Positions 21,805 to 33,229 of a stretch of 64,000 nt of DNA are shown here, piece by piece; within the stretch, counting starts at the first letter, position 1, and each line of letters opens with the position of its first letter. A model generated the notes under the pieces. The model had not been told where the DNA came from. It saw only the letters and a program-made list of their open reading frames with translations, and did not search any database. The translations under genes and the position numbers were made by a program. The stretch comes from Bos javanicus (lineage: Eukaryota > Chordata > Mammalia > Artiodactyla > Bovidae), in the NCBI RefSeq assembly GCF_032452875.1, contig NC_083875.1, forward strand, positions 75,228,178 to 75,292,177, in the 5' to 3' direction.

Positions 21805-22012
21805 ACACTAAGAGGTATAACTCCCAGTTACAAAATAAGTGAGTCAGGGAAATGAAATATACAGTGGGGAATAGAGTCAATAATACTGTGATAATTTGGT
21901 AGAGTGACAGATGGTAACTAGACTGGTGATAAATATCGAATCACTGTGTTGTGCGGATGGAATTAACAGGGTGTTGTAGGTCAATTATACTTCAATAAAA
22001 AATTTTTAAGAT
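21805..22012 (+). mobile_element. L1 3' UTR fragment
   Basis: taactcccagttacaaaata agtgagtcagg, gatggtaactagactggtga and the ending ggtcaattatacttcaataa aaaatttt are the 3' end of an older mammalian L1. Confidence 0.75.
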
Positions 22013-22664
22013 TAAAGAATAAAAATCCTTAGGTGAGTTTGTTGCAAGAATTTTTGCTAAAGCAGAAACAAGCTCATCTGATAGAGGAAGAAAAATACAT
22101 TTCCCTGACAAGGGAGGCTTCCTGGCATTTGTCCTGGGATCTTGTCCCCTCCCCCGCCATAGATGCTATAAGTTAAATTGACGCAATAATTAGGCAAATC
22201 ACAGGATCTAAACCTGAGTTTGGACCTTAGCCCTCTGATCAGTTATCTAGGTTCAGCCTCTCATTTCTAAATGTAGCTCTGACATGTTTCTTCAAGCATT
22301 TCTCCTTTGAAGGGTGCACGATGCTAAGCGTTCTCAGGAGATAATTCTGGGGAGACCTTGCAGGTGGAAGAGAGACAGGTTTCCTGCAATTCCCAGCACA
22401 GACAGGGCTGGAGTGCAGCTTGTAGTCTCAGCATGGCAATCACTTCTCTGCAGCTTTTTGAACATGAAAATCAGAGGCCTGTATGGCCTTCACACAGAAC
22501 TGTCTGTGGCCAGGCAGTCACATATGAGGAAGACCACAGAAGAGAGAGTTTAGGGAGGAGGAGATCAGTTGAGATAACCAACAGGATGAATGTAGATGAA
22601 GAAGAGAAGAGGCCCAAGGACTGACTTTTAACTTAGAAATCAGAAAAATGATGGGAAGGGGAGG

Positions 22665-22795
22665 ACTTCTCTGGTTATCCAGTGGTTGACTTTACTTCCC
22701 AATGCAGAGTGTGTGGGTTGGATCCCTAGTTCGGGAGCTAAGATCCCACATGCTTCCTGGCTGGAAAAAAAAAAAAATATATATATATATATATA
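22665..22795 (+). mobile_element. CHR-type SINE, truncated
   Basis: acttctctggttatccagtg gttgactttacttcccaatg ... gggttggatccctagttcgg ... taagatcccacatgcttcct, followed by an A-run and an (AT)n microsatellite at 22775-22793. Confidence 0.82.
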
Positions 22796-23204
22796 AAACA
22801 GAATAACAAATTCAATAAAGAGTTTAAAAATGATCCACATCAAAAAACAAAAATATTTTTAAAAGAAAGGAAAAAATGATAGGAAGCCTGCAAAGAACAC
22901 TGGAACTGCCGTTGCTTAAGGTGGAGGGCCATAGGACCTGCATCACCTCTGGCAGCTGTGGACCCCAGATGCTGCTGCTGCCCTGACGCTGCCAACCAAA
23001 ACCCTTTTCCTCTCTCCCTGTTCTCTTCACCAGCCCCTGTTGTAAAGTCTGGGCTGGGTGCCTCTGATTTGCTGGGCTAAGCTCACTGACCTTCACCCCA
23101 GCCTCAAGGCAGGGAGCTAGGAAAGTGAGCACTTGGCAATTCTAGATTCTATGGTCAAGGTGGCTCTTCCAAGATTCATAAGGTGGCCACATCTGGAGTG
23201 CGTG
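22796..23204. other. Intergenic sequence, nothing recognised
   Basis: No supported feature. Confidence 0.45.
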
Positions 23205-23403
23205 CTAAGTAGCCTTAGTTGTGTCCCATTCTGTGAGACCTCATGGACTGTAGCCCACCAGGCTCCTCTTTCTGTGGGATTTCCCAGGCAAGAATACTGG
23301 AGTAGGTTGCCATTTCCTCCTCCAGGGCATCTTCCACACCCAGGGATCAAACCCATTTTTTTTATGTCCCTTGCATTGGCACTAGCGTCACCTGGGAAGT
23401 CCT
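23205..23403 (-). mobile_element. Bov-tA SINE, antisense
   Basis: The plus strand shows tgtcccattctgtgagacct, catggactgtagcccaccag, aggcaagaatactggagtag and ccagggatcaaacccat, ending gtcacctgggaagtcctag. Confidence 0.88.
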
Positions 23404-24069
23404 AGCTATGACTTATGGAGTTCTTATTTGCTACCATAGACATTTCTCTTGGTCTTATAAGAAAAAAGGGGCTTATTACAGGATATTGATAGCTCACAGA
23501 CTCTCAGGGAGGATGAGAGAAGCAAGTGTGGAAAGCACACAGCCAAGAACAATTAGTGACAGTACAATGTTAACAAGGCCACCACTGCTCAGCAAGCACG
23601 CCCAGGATTAGACTAGAGAAGCTCTGTCCCAGCTCCCCAGTGAATCTGAAGTTGGAGATGGATGGGCCCCTGGGCCGGACAGCTGGTGTTTATCAAGTGG
23701 AGGAAAATTCAAGCTTTGTCTTCACCCAGACACTCCAAGGACCAAGCTAGTGGCAGAATCAGAGCTCTGCTGAAGTGAAGGGATAAGATGGCTGCTCCTG
23801 AGGTCAGGAAAACTCCCCTGCCCACACATACACAGGAAGACTCCTTGGGGGTAAAAAAGGGAGGGGATGCCACCCCATAATAAGTGTGGACATGCACCCA
23901 TAGTCCTCTGTGGTGGGATCCATCTTAACAAAAAGTTGCATATAGATGTTGGGGAGGGTCCTAGGGGAAAAAAACGAGATAATTGGCCAAAGGTAAACAA
24001 AAACCAGGAAGGACTGTCCTATACAAGAGATTTAAATCAGGAGTTCACAACCTCCGGGATCTAATGCCT

Positions 24070-25230
24070 GGTAATCTTGGTACTGAAAGGTATGTGGGCC
24101 CGGCTGCTTGCCTCTCAAAAGCCAATAAACAGGCCAGATTGGTGGAAAGGAAAGTTTGTTTTATTTCAGATGCCAGCAATTGGTGGGGGAGAGTGGACAC
24201 CTGTTTCAAGGGCGACTCCCCCAACCCCGCATGACAAGCAGGGGGTGAGAGCTTTTGTGGACAGAGTGGCAGGGGGCTACATGCAGAAACAGCATAGTCA
24301 GCTCTAAGAGCCACCTTCAAATTGGTTGTGGATGGTCTCACCGGCATCCTCTTGGTTGTTTTAGGTACACGACTTGATGGACATGAGTTTGAGTAAACTC
24401 CGGGAGTTGGTGATGGACAGGGAGGCCTGGCGTGCTGTGATTCATGCGGTCACAGAGTCGGACACAACTGAGCGACTGAACTGAACTGAACTGAATCTTC
24501 AGTTTCAGGGTCTATTTGTTACCATTTCTCTGTGGTCAGTTCACGGAATTGTGGCAGCTTATGTCATGGCTACAGTCTGGTCATCATGCAAGTAACTTCT
24601 CCACCTGGTGTTTTAGTATCTATAAGACAGCTCATAGGACATGGCTCAGAATATTATCTGTGGCCCTTGAGAAAGAACTAAAGATCCTTGACTATGTTTA
24701 ATGACTCATTATCATTATTTGGTCTCCTTTGACTATTTGCCTTTGTTTTCACACGTTCTCACTTCTCTGATTAAACTTATTCTTTGACTAAAGTTTTCCA
24801 GACAAAAGGCAGGCAGAGGACTTGGTAGGACAAGGACCATATTGTCCTGCTCTGTTCCAATTTGAGATAGAGCTGATGTAATAATAATAGAAATAAAGTG
24901 TCCAATAAATGCAATGCACTTGAATTATCCTGAAACCATCTCCCCCGCCACTGCCGGGTCTGTGGAAAAACTCTTCCATAAAACTGGTCCCTACTGCCAA
25001 AAATGTTGGGGACTGCTGATTTAAATCACCTCTTTAATGTGTTCCTCATTCAGGACACCTGTGCTCCTCCCTGAGGGTGTATTTCTGTCTCACTTCTGCT
25101 CTAAATAAACAAACTGTTTCTCTGTGTGCTCTCCCACATATTATGCTGTGTCTCTAATAATAAACTTTGTAACTGTTTGTGGAGTTTTTGCCTCCTTGAA
25201 ACTTTCTTGCTTTCAAACCAGGAAAGAGTT
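24070..25230 (-). mobile_element. Probable ERV LTR-derived sequence (low certainty)
   Basis: Text such as ggaaagtttgttttatttca followed by gatgccagcaattgg, and later ctctaaataaacaaactgtt followed by tctctgtgtgctctcc, has LTR R/U5 character with poly-A signals. A short BovB end sits within it at 24372-24497. I could not match both termini, so the extent and family are open. Confidence 0.4.
24372..24497 (+). mobile_element. BovB LINE, extreme 3' end
   Basis: gatggacatgagtttgagta aactccgggagttggtgatg gacagggaggcctggcgtgc ... ctgaactgaactgaactgaa: the last ~125 bp of BovB, little diverged. Confidence 0.92.
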
Positions 25231-25235
25231 AGGGC

Positions 25236-27447
25236 TACTTGGCTTCTTCCAAAGATGGAGAAGCTCTATACAGTCAGCAAAAACAAGACCGGGAGCTGAC
25301 TGTGGCTCAGATCATGAGCTCCTTATTGCCAAATTCAGAATGAAATTGAAGAAAGTAGGGAAAACCACTAGATCATTCAGGTATGACCTAAATCAAATCC
25401 CTTATGACTATACAGTGGAAGCGAGAAATAGATTTAAGAGACTAGATCTGATAGACAGACTGCCTGATGAACTATGGACGGAGGTTCGTGACATTGTACA
25501 GGAGACAGGGATCAAGACCATCCCCAAGAAAAAGAAATGCAAAAAAATAAAATGGTGTCTGAGGAGGCCTTAAAAATAGCTGTGAAAAGAAGGGAAGCAA
25601 AAAGCAAAGGAGAAAAGGAAATATATAAGCATCTGAATGCAGAGTTCCGAAGAATAGCAAGTAGAGATAAGAAAGCCTTCCTCAGCAATCAATGCAAAGA
25701 AATAGAGGAAAACAACAGAATGGGAAAGACTAGAGATCTCTTCAAGAAAATTAGAGATACCAAGGGAATATTTCATGCAAAGATGGGCTCGATAAAGGAC
25801 AGAAATGGTATGGACTTAACAGAAGCAGAAGATATTAAGAAGAGGTGGCAAGAATACACAGAAGAAATGTACAAAAAAGAGCTTCACGACCCAGATAATC
25901 ACGATGGTGTGATCACTCACCTAGAGCCAGACATCCTGGAATGTGAAGTCAAGTGGGCCTTAAGAAGTATCACTATGAACAAAGCTAGTGGAGGTGATGG
26001 AATTCCAGTGGAGCTATTTCAAATCCTGGAAGATGATGCTGTGAAAGTGCTGCACTCAGTATGCCAGCAAATTTGGAAAACTCAGCAGTGGCCACAGGAC
26101 TGGAAAAGGTCAGTTTTCATTCCAATCCCAAAGAAAGGCAATGCCAAAGAATGCTCAAACTACTGCACAATTGCACTCATCTCACACACTAATAAATAAT
26201 GCTCAAAATTCTCCAAGCCAGGCTTCAGCAATACATGAACCGTGAACTTCCAGATGTTCAAGCTGGTTTTAGAAAAGGCAGAGGAACCAGAGATCAAATT
26301 GCCAACATCTGCTGGATCATCGAAAAAGCAAGAGAGTTCCAGAAAAACATTGCTTTATTGACTATGCCAAAGCCTTTGACTGTGTGGATCATAATAAACT
26401 GTGGAAAATTCCTAAGGAGATGGGAATACCAGACCACCTGACCTGCCTCTTGAGAAACCTGTATGCAGGTCAGGAAGCAACAGTTAGAACTGGACATGGA
26501 ACAACAGACTGGTTCCAAATAGGAAAAGGAGTCTGTCAAGACTGTATACTGTCACCCTGCTTATTTAACTTATATGCAGAGTACATCATGAGAAACACTG
26601 GGCTGTATGAACCACAAGCTGGAATCAAGATTGCTGGGAAAAATATCAATAACCTCAGATATGCAGATGACACCACCCTTATGGCAGAAAGTGAAGAGGA
26701 ACTAAAAAGCCTCTTGATGAAAGTGAAAGAGGAGAGTGAAAAAGTTGGCTTAAAGCTCAACATTCAGAAAACTAAGATCATAGCATCTGGTCCCATCACT
26801 TCATGGCAAATAGATGGGGAAACAGTGGAAACAGTGTCAGACTTTATTTTTCTGGGCTCCAAAATCACTGCAGATGGTGATTTCAGCCATGAAATTAAAA
26901 GACGCTTACTCCTTGGAAGGAAAGTTATGACCAACTTAGATAGCATATTGAAAAGTAGAGACATTACTTTGTCAACAAAGGTCCGTCTAGTCAAGGCTAT
27001 GGTGTTTCCAGTGGTCATGTATGGATGTGAGAGTTGGACTGTGAAGAAAGCTGAGCACCGAAGAATTGATGCTTTTGAACTGTGGTGTTGGAGAAGACTC
27101 TGGAGAGTCCCTTGGACTGCAAGGAGATCCAACCAGTCCGTCCTAAAGGAGATGAGTCTTGGGTGTTCATTGGAGGGACTAATGTTGAAGCTGAAACTCC
27201 AATACTTTGGCCACCTGATGCGAAGAGCTGACTCGTTTGAAAAGACCCTGATGCTGGGAGGGATTGGGGGCAGGAGGAGAAGGGGATGACAGAGGATGAG
27301 ACGGCTGGATGGCATCACCGACTCGATGGACATGAGTTTGAGTGAACTCCAGGAGTTGGTGATGGACAGCGAGGCCTGGCGTGCTGCGATTCATGGGGTC
27401 ACAAAGAGTCAGACATGACTGAGTGACTGAACTGAACTGAACTGAAG
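25236..27447 (+). mobile_element. BovB LINE, 2.2 kb, decayed ORF (endonuclease end to 3' terminus)
   Basis: The element starts inside the endonuclease-like domain (QRWRSSIQSAKTRPGADCGS), continues through the linker and the reverse transcriptase with an intact YADD catalytic box near 26660 (NNLRYADDTTLM), then the C-terminal WCWRRL region and the gactgaactgaactgaactg terminus. The coding sequence is split into at least four frames (breaks near 25560, 26198 and 26390), so no full protein can be made. The 5' half of a complete BovB is missing. Retrotransposons of this type spread by target-primed reverse transcription and also supply the machinery for the Bov-tA SINEs. Confidence 0.95.
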
Positions 27448-27769
27448 ACCAGGAGCAGACTTGGGAGGTGTGAATGCAGCAAGAACTCTGTTTCAATCAT
27501 TAGAAATTCAAGATGCCTATGAGATATTCATGACGAGGTATTGAATAGAAAATTGCATGTGCATATGTGGAGACCACAGAGAAGTCTAAATTGTAGATTT
27601 CAATTTAAGAGGTTTTAAACTACATAAGTCAGGCAGCCATTTTCTTTCTTTTTTTCGACTCAATTTTACTTCTGAGATCACCAACTTTTTAAAAAATTTT
27701 TCTGATGTGGATCACTTTTAAAGTCTTTTAGTGAATTTATGACAGTATTGCTTCTATTTTATGTTTTGA
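27448..27769. other. Intergenic sequence, nothing recognised
   Basis: No supported feature. Confidence 0.4.
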
Positions 27770-27862
27770 TTTTATGGCCCCAGGCTTCCTGACCAGGGAT
27801 GGAACCTGCACCCCCTGCATTGGGAGGTGAAGTCTTAAGCACTGGACCATCAGGGAAGTCCC
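27770..27862 (-). mobile_element. CHR-type SINE, antisense fragment
   Basis: The plus strand reads ggcttcctgaccagggatgg, gcaccccctgcattgggagg, cactggaccatcagggaagt: the CHR head in reverse. Confidence 0.85.
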
Positions 27863-27944
27863 TAAGATCATCAACTTCTTGAGTGACTACTGTATTTATT
27901 CACTTTAACTCTGGCTCAGTCTTCAAACCTAGGGTCTTTGAGCA

Positions 27945-28112
27945 TGCATCCTAAGTTGCTTCATTTGTGTCCAATTCTTTGCAACCCTCCCTGTGGACTG
28001 TAGGCCCCCAAGCTCCTCTGTCCATGGGATTCTCTAGGCAAGAATACTGGAGTGGGTTGCCATGCCTGCCTCCAGGGAATCTTCCTAATCCAGGGATCGA
28101 ACCCACATCTCA
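27945..28112 (-). mobile_element. Bov-tA SINE, antisense
   Basis: The plus strand reads tgtgtccaattctttgcaac, ctccatgggattctctaggc-type text, aagaatactggagtgggttg and atccagggatcgaacccaca. Confidence 0.85.
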
Positions 28113-28361
28113 GCAAGTTGGAACATTAGGCCAGGTGTATGCTTTAACTCACAGAACTTACTACAAAGGCACAGAGAATCCAACAACCCATTAGTAAGCT
28201 CAACTCGGACACTCCTAAGGTTTAGGTTTTCCAAAAACACAAATGAGCCAAGAGTATAGTTTAAAATGAAGTTCAAACATTTTAAGGCAGCATTAGCATA
28301 AAAAGAATGTACAAAGGAGTAATCATAGTTCAAATGTATGTCTTTTGAAGGAAATCAACCC

Positions 28362-28636
28362 TGAATACTCTTTGGAAGGACTGATGCTGAAGCTGAAGTT
28401 CCAATACTTTGGCTACCTGATTCGAAGAACTTACTCATTCGAAAAGACCCTGATGCTAAGGTTGAAGGCAAAAGGAGAAGGGGGAGGCAGAGGATGAGAT
28501 GGTTAGACAGCAACACTGATTCAGTGGACATGAATTTGAGCAAACTCCAGGAGATCATGAAGGACAGGGAAGCCTGGCATGCTGCAGTCCATGGGGTCGC
28601 AAAGAGTTAGACACGACTGAGAGACTGAACAACAAC
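28362..28636 (+). mobile_element. BovB LINE 3'-end fragment, diverged
   Basis: ctctttggaaggactgatgc tgaagctgaagttccaatac ... ggaagcctggcatgctgcag ... gttagacacgactgagagac. Many substitutions. Confidence 0.88.
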
Positions 28637-28842
28637 GTCTTCTAAACCTCATTCCACAAGAGGCTGGGGTGGATGTATTCTGTTGGCATACCATACATGA
28701 GGCATTCTATTTTATTCTAGAATTACATTTTGCCTTGACAAACAAGTGTGACTAGAGGCACATGGTCAGGATAGTGAGGAATCTGTATCTAGAAAATTAG
28801 GGACACAAATCTATTATTTTTTTAGATATTCCAACTGAGATG

Positions 28843-29117
28843 AATATGCTGCTAAGTCACTTCAGTCGTGCCCGACTCTGTGCGACCCCAAAGACAGCAG
28901 CCCACCAGGCTCCCCTGTCCTTGGGATTCTCCAGACAAGAACACTGGAGTGGGTTGCCATTTCCTTCTTCAATGCATGCAAGTGAAAAGGGAAAGGGAAG
29001 TCGCTCAGTCATGTCCAACTCTTCGCGACCCCATGGACTGCAGCCTACCAGGCTCCTCCATCCATGGGATTTTCCAGGCAAGAGTACTGGAGTGGGGTGC
29101 CATCGCCTTCTCCGGAG
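28843..29117 (-). mobile_element. BOV-A2 SINE, antisense
   Basis: It starts gctgctaagtcacttcagtc and contains both reversed monomers separated by tgcaagtgaaaagggaaagg, ending ggggtgccatcgccttctcc. A short (CT)n run follows at 29166-29193. Confidence 0.92.
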
Positions 29118-29344
29118 ATGAATATAGAAGATCCAAATATTGAATGAAGAAAGATTTGGCAACACACACACACTCTCTCTCTCTCTTTCTCTCTCAAAGA
29201 TTCTGTGGCCTCTGGCTTTTTCTCAGGTCCCCATCTTCGCCCAGACTGGAAAGTCTGACAAGTACACTTTAAGCCTGTCAGCCTGTTCCCTGGCCTGGGT
29301 CCATCTTTTCAAGCAGCCACTGCTCCGGCCTGAGGCTACTTGTT

Positions 29345-29466
29345 TAATCGCTCAGTCAAGTTCGATTCTTTTGTAACCCCATGGATTGTAGCCCGCCAGG
29401 CTCCTCTGTCCATGGGATTCTCCAGCCAAGAATATTGGAGTGGGTTGCCATTTCCTTCTCCAGGGG
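29345..29466 (-). mobile_element. Bov-tA SINE, antisense, truncated
   Basis: The plus strand reads atcgctcagtcaagttcgat, catggattgtagcccgccag, ggattctccagccaagaata and stops at ctccaggggatcttct. Confidence 0.85.
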
Positions 29467-29577
29467 ATCTTCTTAGGAATTTCGTTTTGGGGACAGAAGA
29501 TGATGCATTCAGAAGCGAGATTCCAGCCCCAGATGCAGGCGCGAGGAGGCAAGGAGATGGAATCCGGGCCTCGGACG

Positions 29578-29752
29578 ATGCTGCTGCTGCTGCTAAGTCG
29601 CTTCAGTCATGTCTGACTCTGTGCGACTCCATAGACGGCAGCCCACCAGGCTCCCCCGTCCCTGGGATTCTCCAGGCAAGAACACTGGAATGGGTTGCCA
29701 TTTCCTTCTCCAATGCGTGAAAGTGAAAAGTGAAAGTGAAGTCGCTCAGTCG
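29578..29752 (-). mobile_element. BOV-A2 SINE, antisense, truncated, next to the EPHX2 CpG island
   Basis: It starts at gatgctgctgctgctgctaa gtcgcttcag (complement of the AGC tail) and ends in gaaagtgaagtcgctcagtc, missing the second monomer. It lies about 450 bp upstream of the EPHX2 start codon and directly borders the GC-rich promoter. Confidence 0.9.
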
Positions 29753-29764
29753 GGTGCGGGTACA

Positions 29765-30310
29765 TCAAAGGAGGGCTCATAGGACCTCCTGGCGACCCCA
29801 GCGGGGACCAGGACAGGGGGCGGGCGGAGATGGGTGGCAATAAAGTTTGGCACGGGGGGGCGTGGCTGAGGCGGGGCATGGGGGCGTGTTGGAGTGGCGG
29901 GGCCGGGGTCAGGGGACGAGGCGGAGGTGGGGCGTGGTCAAGCGCAAGTCAAGGGGCGGAGCGGAGGTGGGTCGCGGTCGAATCTGGTACAGGGGGTCGT
30001 GGCGGAGGCCGGGGCAGGGGCGGGGCCAGGGTCAGGGCAGGGGGCGGGGTGGAGGTGTGTCCAGTCTGAAGGCAGGGGGTGGGGCCGAGGCTCGGGCTGG
30101 AGCGCGGCCGAGCTCGAGTTAGGTAACCTTGGTGGCCTGCTGCTCCAGTCTGGCCGCCCGGTTTTCGTGCATCTTGCTTCGCTTGATTTCTGGTTGAAAG
30201 ATCGCCATGGCGCTGCGTGCGGCCGTGTTCGAACTGGGCGGGATCCTGACTCTGCCTTCGGCCACCAGTTTCTGGGATCGCGCCGAGGAGGAGCTGGCGC
30301 TGCCCAGGTA
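29765..30310 (+). promoter_or_regulatory. EPHX2: EPHX2 CpG-rich promoter region
   Basis: A GC-rich, CpG-dense block surrounds the first exon of EPHX2. Between about 29850 and 30110 it contains many GC-box-like motifs (gggcgg, ggggcgtgg, gaggcgg) in loosely repeated units of about 30 bp, and no TATA box, as expected for a housekeeping-type mammalian promoter. The start codon lies at 30207 in the context cgccATGG, so the 5' UTR is probably short. The exact start site is inferred. Confidence 0.75.
30207..30307 (+). CDS. EPHX2: EPHX2 exon 1: start of the N-terminal HAD-like phosphatase domain
   Basis: This exon encodes the N terminus of bifunctional (soluble) epoxide hydrolase 2, a cytosolic/peroxisomal enzyme. 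In the family the N-terminal HAD-type domain hydrolyses lipid phosphates and the C-terminal domain hydrolyses epoxy-fatty acids. The ATG is at 30207 with a good context (G at -3 and +4). The translation starts MALRAAVFELGGILTLPSAT and ends ELALP plus two bases of Arg, with donor GTAAGG at 30308. The HAD motif I that is DxDG in human (Asp9 nucleophile, Asp11 acid/base) here reads E-L-G-G: Glu at 9 (30231-30233) and Gly at 11 (30237-30239). This should abolish the phosphatase chemistry. The gene runs off the window. Confidence 0.95.
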
Positions 30311-30546
30311 AGGGACCCCGCATCGCTGCCAGTGCTCAGAAGCCTGCGTGGTTTGGTCCGGGCGGCTGGGGCGCCACTCCTTGGAGAAGTTGCTTTTCGA
30401 GACTCGCGGTTCTGATTTCAGATTGCTGTAGGGCGAGAGCGCTGGGTGGAAGGTTAGAACAATTATTCGGCCCTCAAATACCAGTGTGTGTAAGTAGATC
30501 CACTGTCTTTCTAAATGCTGAGTGTTTAAAGCTCTCTAAGGACTCC

Positions 30547-30805
30547 AATGGCAACCCACTCCAGTACTCTTGCCTGGGAAATCCCATGGACGGCGGAGCC
30601 TGGTAGGCTGCAGTCCATGGGGTCGCGAAGAGTCGGACACGACTAAGCGACTTCATTTTCACTTTTCACTTTCGTGCACTGGAGAAGGAAATGGCAACCC
30701 ACTCCAGTATTCTTGCCTGGAGAATCCCAGGGACGGGAGCCTGGTGGGCTGCCGTCTGTGGGGTAGCACAGAGTCGGACACGACTGACGTGACTTAGCAT
30801 CAGCA
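30547..30805 (+). mobile_element. BOV-A2 SINE
   Basis: Two monomers in tandem: atggcaacccactccagtac ... gtcggacacgactaagcgac, then ggagaaggaaatggcaaccc ... cgactgacgtgacttagc. Close to consensus. Confidence 0.92.
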
Positions 30806-30911
30806 GAAGGACTCCAAAATTGACCTTTATATTGAAATCTCTTCTTAAAGTCAGAGAAATTACTCCCTGAGGTGTCTGCTGCCCACTTACTTCTCTGTAA
30901 TGGAATGGGCT

Positions 30912-31108
30912 GGGGTTTTCCTTGTGGCTCAGCTGGTAAAGAATCCGTCCGCAATGAGGGAGACCCGGGTTCGATCCCTGGGTTAGGAAGATCCCCTGGA
31001 GAAGGGAAAGGCTACCCCCTCCAGCATTCTGGCGTAGAGAATTCCATGGACTGTATAGTCCATGAGGTCGCAAAGACTCAGACACGACTCAGCGACCTTC
31101 ACTTCAGA
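30912..31108 (+). mobile_element. Bov-tA SINE
   Basis: ggttttccttgtggctcagc tggtaaagaatccgtccgca ... gttcgatccctgggttagga ... cagacacgactcagcgacct. Confidence 0.92.
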
Positions 31109-31399
31109 GAGCTGCGCTGAAGGTTTTTAGAGGAAAACGTCGTGTTCCTGCACAATGTTAACAGCAAAGCAGAAACAGCCCCCAAACCTAACTACTGGGA
31201 AATGGTCAACTAGGAAGCATAACCAGTAACCGGAATGTTCAGGATGAGATTTCAGTGACATCAGAACATATCTATTATAATAAGTGCAGAAAAACAAACC
31301 CACCAGAATGTACAACTGTTTATACAGCATGGAAACTATGGAAAAACTATTTCAACTATGGAAAAACAGCTACCTGTTGAAGATGCCTGAAAGAAATGT

Positions 31400-31560
31400 T
31401 CCAAAATATCCCTGTGGCTGCACCAATTTACATTCCAGTCAATAGTGCAGGCAGGTTTATCATTCTCCACATCCTTGCCAAACATGTTATTGCTTGCCAT
31501 TCTAACAGATGTGAGGTTGTATCTCACTGTAGTTTTGATTGCCTTTTCTTGAAGTCCTTT
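31400..31560 (-). mobile_element. L1 ORF2 3'-region fragment, antisense
   Basis: The plus strand reads ctgtggctgcaccaatttac attccagtcaat ... ttgccattctaacagatgtg aggttgtatctcactgtagt ttt, a well-known L1 segment in reverse. Confidence 0.85.
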
Positions 31561-32084
31561 TAACCATGGTATTGTTTCACTTTTTTTACCCTGTAAGTTG
31601 TATTATTATTTTTTTAAAAGACTTAAAAAGAGAGTAAGGTATGTCGTATGTTTACACCTGTGACCTCATCAGTGGGGGAGAGAACATGACTTGTGAATGT
31701 GCAAGTCACAAGAATACTTGTCAGTATACCAGTGCATATACTTGAGAGTATATCTGTGAGTGTACAGGTCACCAGTAGTCAAGTTTACAAATGTACAACA
31801 TTTCAGAGTTCAGAGTGCTAACCATTACACAATGGAACCCACAAATGTACAGAATTTCAAACAGCACCGGACTTTGAGTCCCACCCAGGTTAAAATCTCA
31901 GTTCTAATACTTAGCGTTGGGCCTAATACTTGCTTAACCTGACTTATTCAACTCAACTGAGACCTTAGTCTTAAAATAAGAAAATACCTCCCCTCAAATT
32001 TCTGTAGGTTAAATTAGATGACACGTAAGATAGGTGGGCCACTGTGTTCCTGATCCATTTTTTATTTATTCAGTTCTCATGCAC

Positions 32085-32362
32085 AGGGAGAAGGCAATGG
32101 CACCCCACTCCAGTACTCTTGCCTGGAAAATCCCATGGACAGAGGAGCCTGGTAGGCTGCAGTCCATGGGGTGGCTAATAGTCGGACACGACTGAGCAAC
32201 TTCACTTTCCCTTTTCACTTTCATGCATTGGAGAAGGAAATGGCAACCCACTCCAGTGTTCTTGCCTGGAGAATCCCAGGGACAGGGGAGCCTGGTGGGC
32301 TGCCGTCTATGGGGTTGCACAGAGTCAGACAGGACTGAAGCGACTTAGCAGCAGCAGCAGCA
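32085..32362 (+). mobile_element. BOV-A2 SINE
   Basis: It begins gggagaaggcaatggcaccc and ends in gacttagcagcagcagcagc, with both monomers near consensus. Confidence 0.93.
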
Positions 32363-32769
32363 TGCACAGGGAGAGCAATGTACTGGGATATTCTGTTCAT
32401 CCAGTGTGGCACTGACTCACACACTATCTCTGTGACCATGGTGAGGATTGTTCCCAGTAGTCACAAAACAGTATAGCAAAGCTAGCTGACCCCAGAAGTC
32501 AGAGTCCATGACTTTGACCTTATTAGCCTGTGGACAGAAAATGAAAGTGCCTCTTCACTTTTCCTTGTTCCTCTCCACATCCCAGACATCATCATAGTTG
32601 ATACATAAATCATTTAGGCAAAACCCAGGGTTTTATTTGTTTATTTTATAATCTTTTGGCAGCAAAATCTTACCTGGCTTCATTTGGTGGCAAATCTGAC
32701 CTGAACAAGCATGAAGTTATTTATCACCGTTATCTCTCCTACTACTGTAAATAATCACCTGTGCATGTG

Positions 32770-32985
32770 CGTGTGTTCTCAGTCATGTCTGACTCTTTTG
32801 TGACCCCATGGACTGCAGCCCATCAAGCTCCTCTGTCCATGGGATTCTCCAGGTGAGAATATTGCAGTGGGTTGCCATGTCCTCCTCCAGGGGATCTTCC
32901 CGATCCAAGGATTAAACCGGCATCTCCTGCTTTTTCTTCGTTGGCAGGTGGATTCTTTACCACTTGAGCCACCTGGGAAACCTCA
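32770..32985 (-). mobile_element. Bov-tA SINE, antisense
   Basis: The plus strand runs from gtgttctcagtcatgtctga to accacttgagccacctggga, in the order of a complete reversed Bov-tA. A degenerate (GGTA)n run follows later at 33133-33165. Confidence 0.92.
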
Positions 32986-33229
32986 AATAGTCACACCTTT
33001 CACTATAAATATCTTCATGAGTTTGATTACACAGGCTGCCACAGCCTCCTGGAGATGTTACTTAATATATGGTATATTCCCCATTTTACCTTTATAGTCT
33101 GAAAAATGCAGACACGTTTATGAATACATTGGTTGGTAGGTAGGTAGGTTGGTAGACAGGTAGGTTTAAAACAAACAGAATTCTAGTACATGTATTGTTC
33201 TAGGTTTTAACTTTTTATTTAATTTTTTA

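Noticed and set aside
29830..30415. Glycine/arginine-rich open frames across the EPHX2 promoter
   Set aside because: Produced by the GC-rich repeated promoter array. No start context, homology or splice logic supports them.
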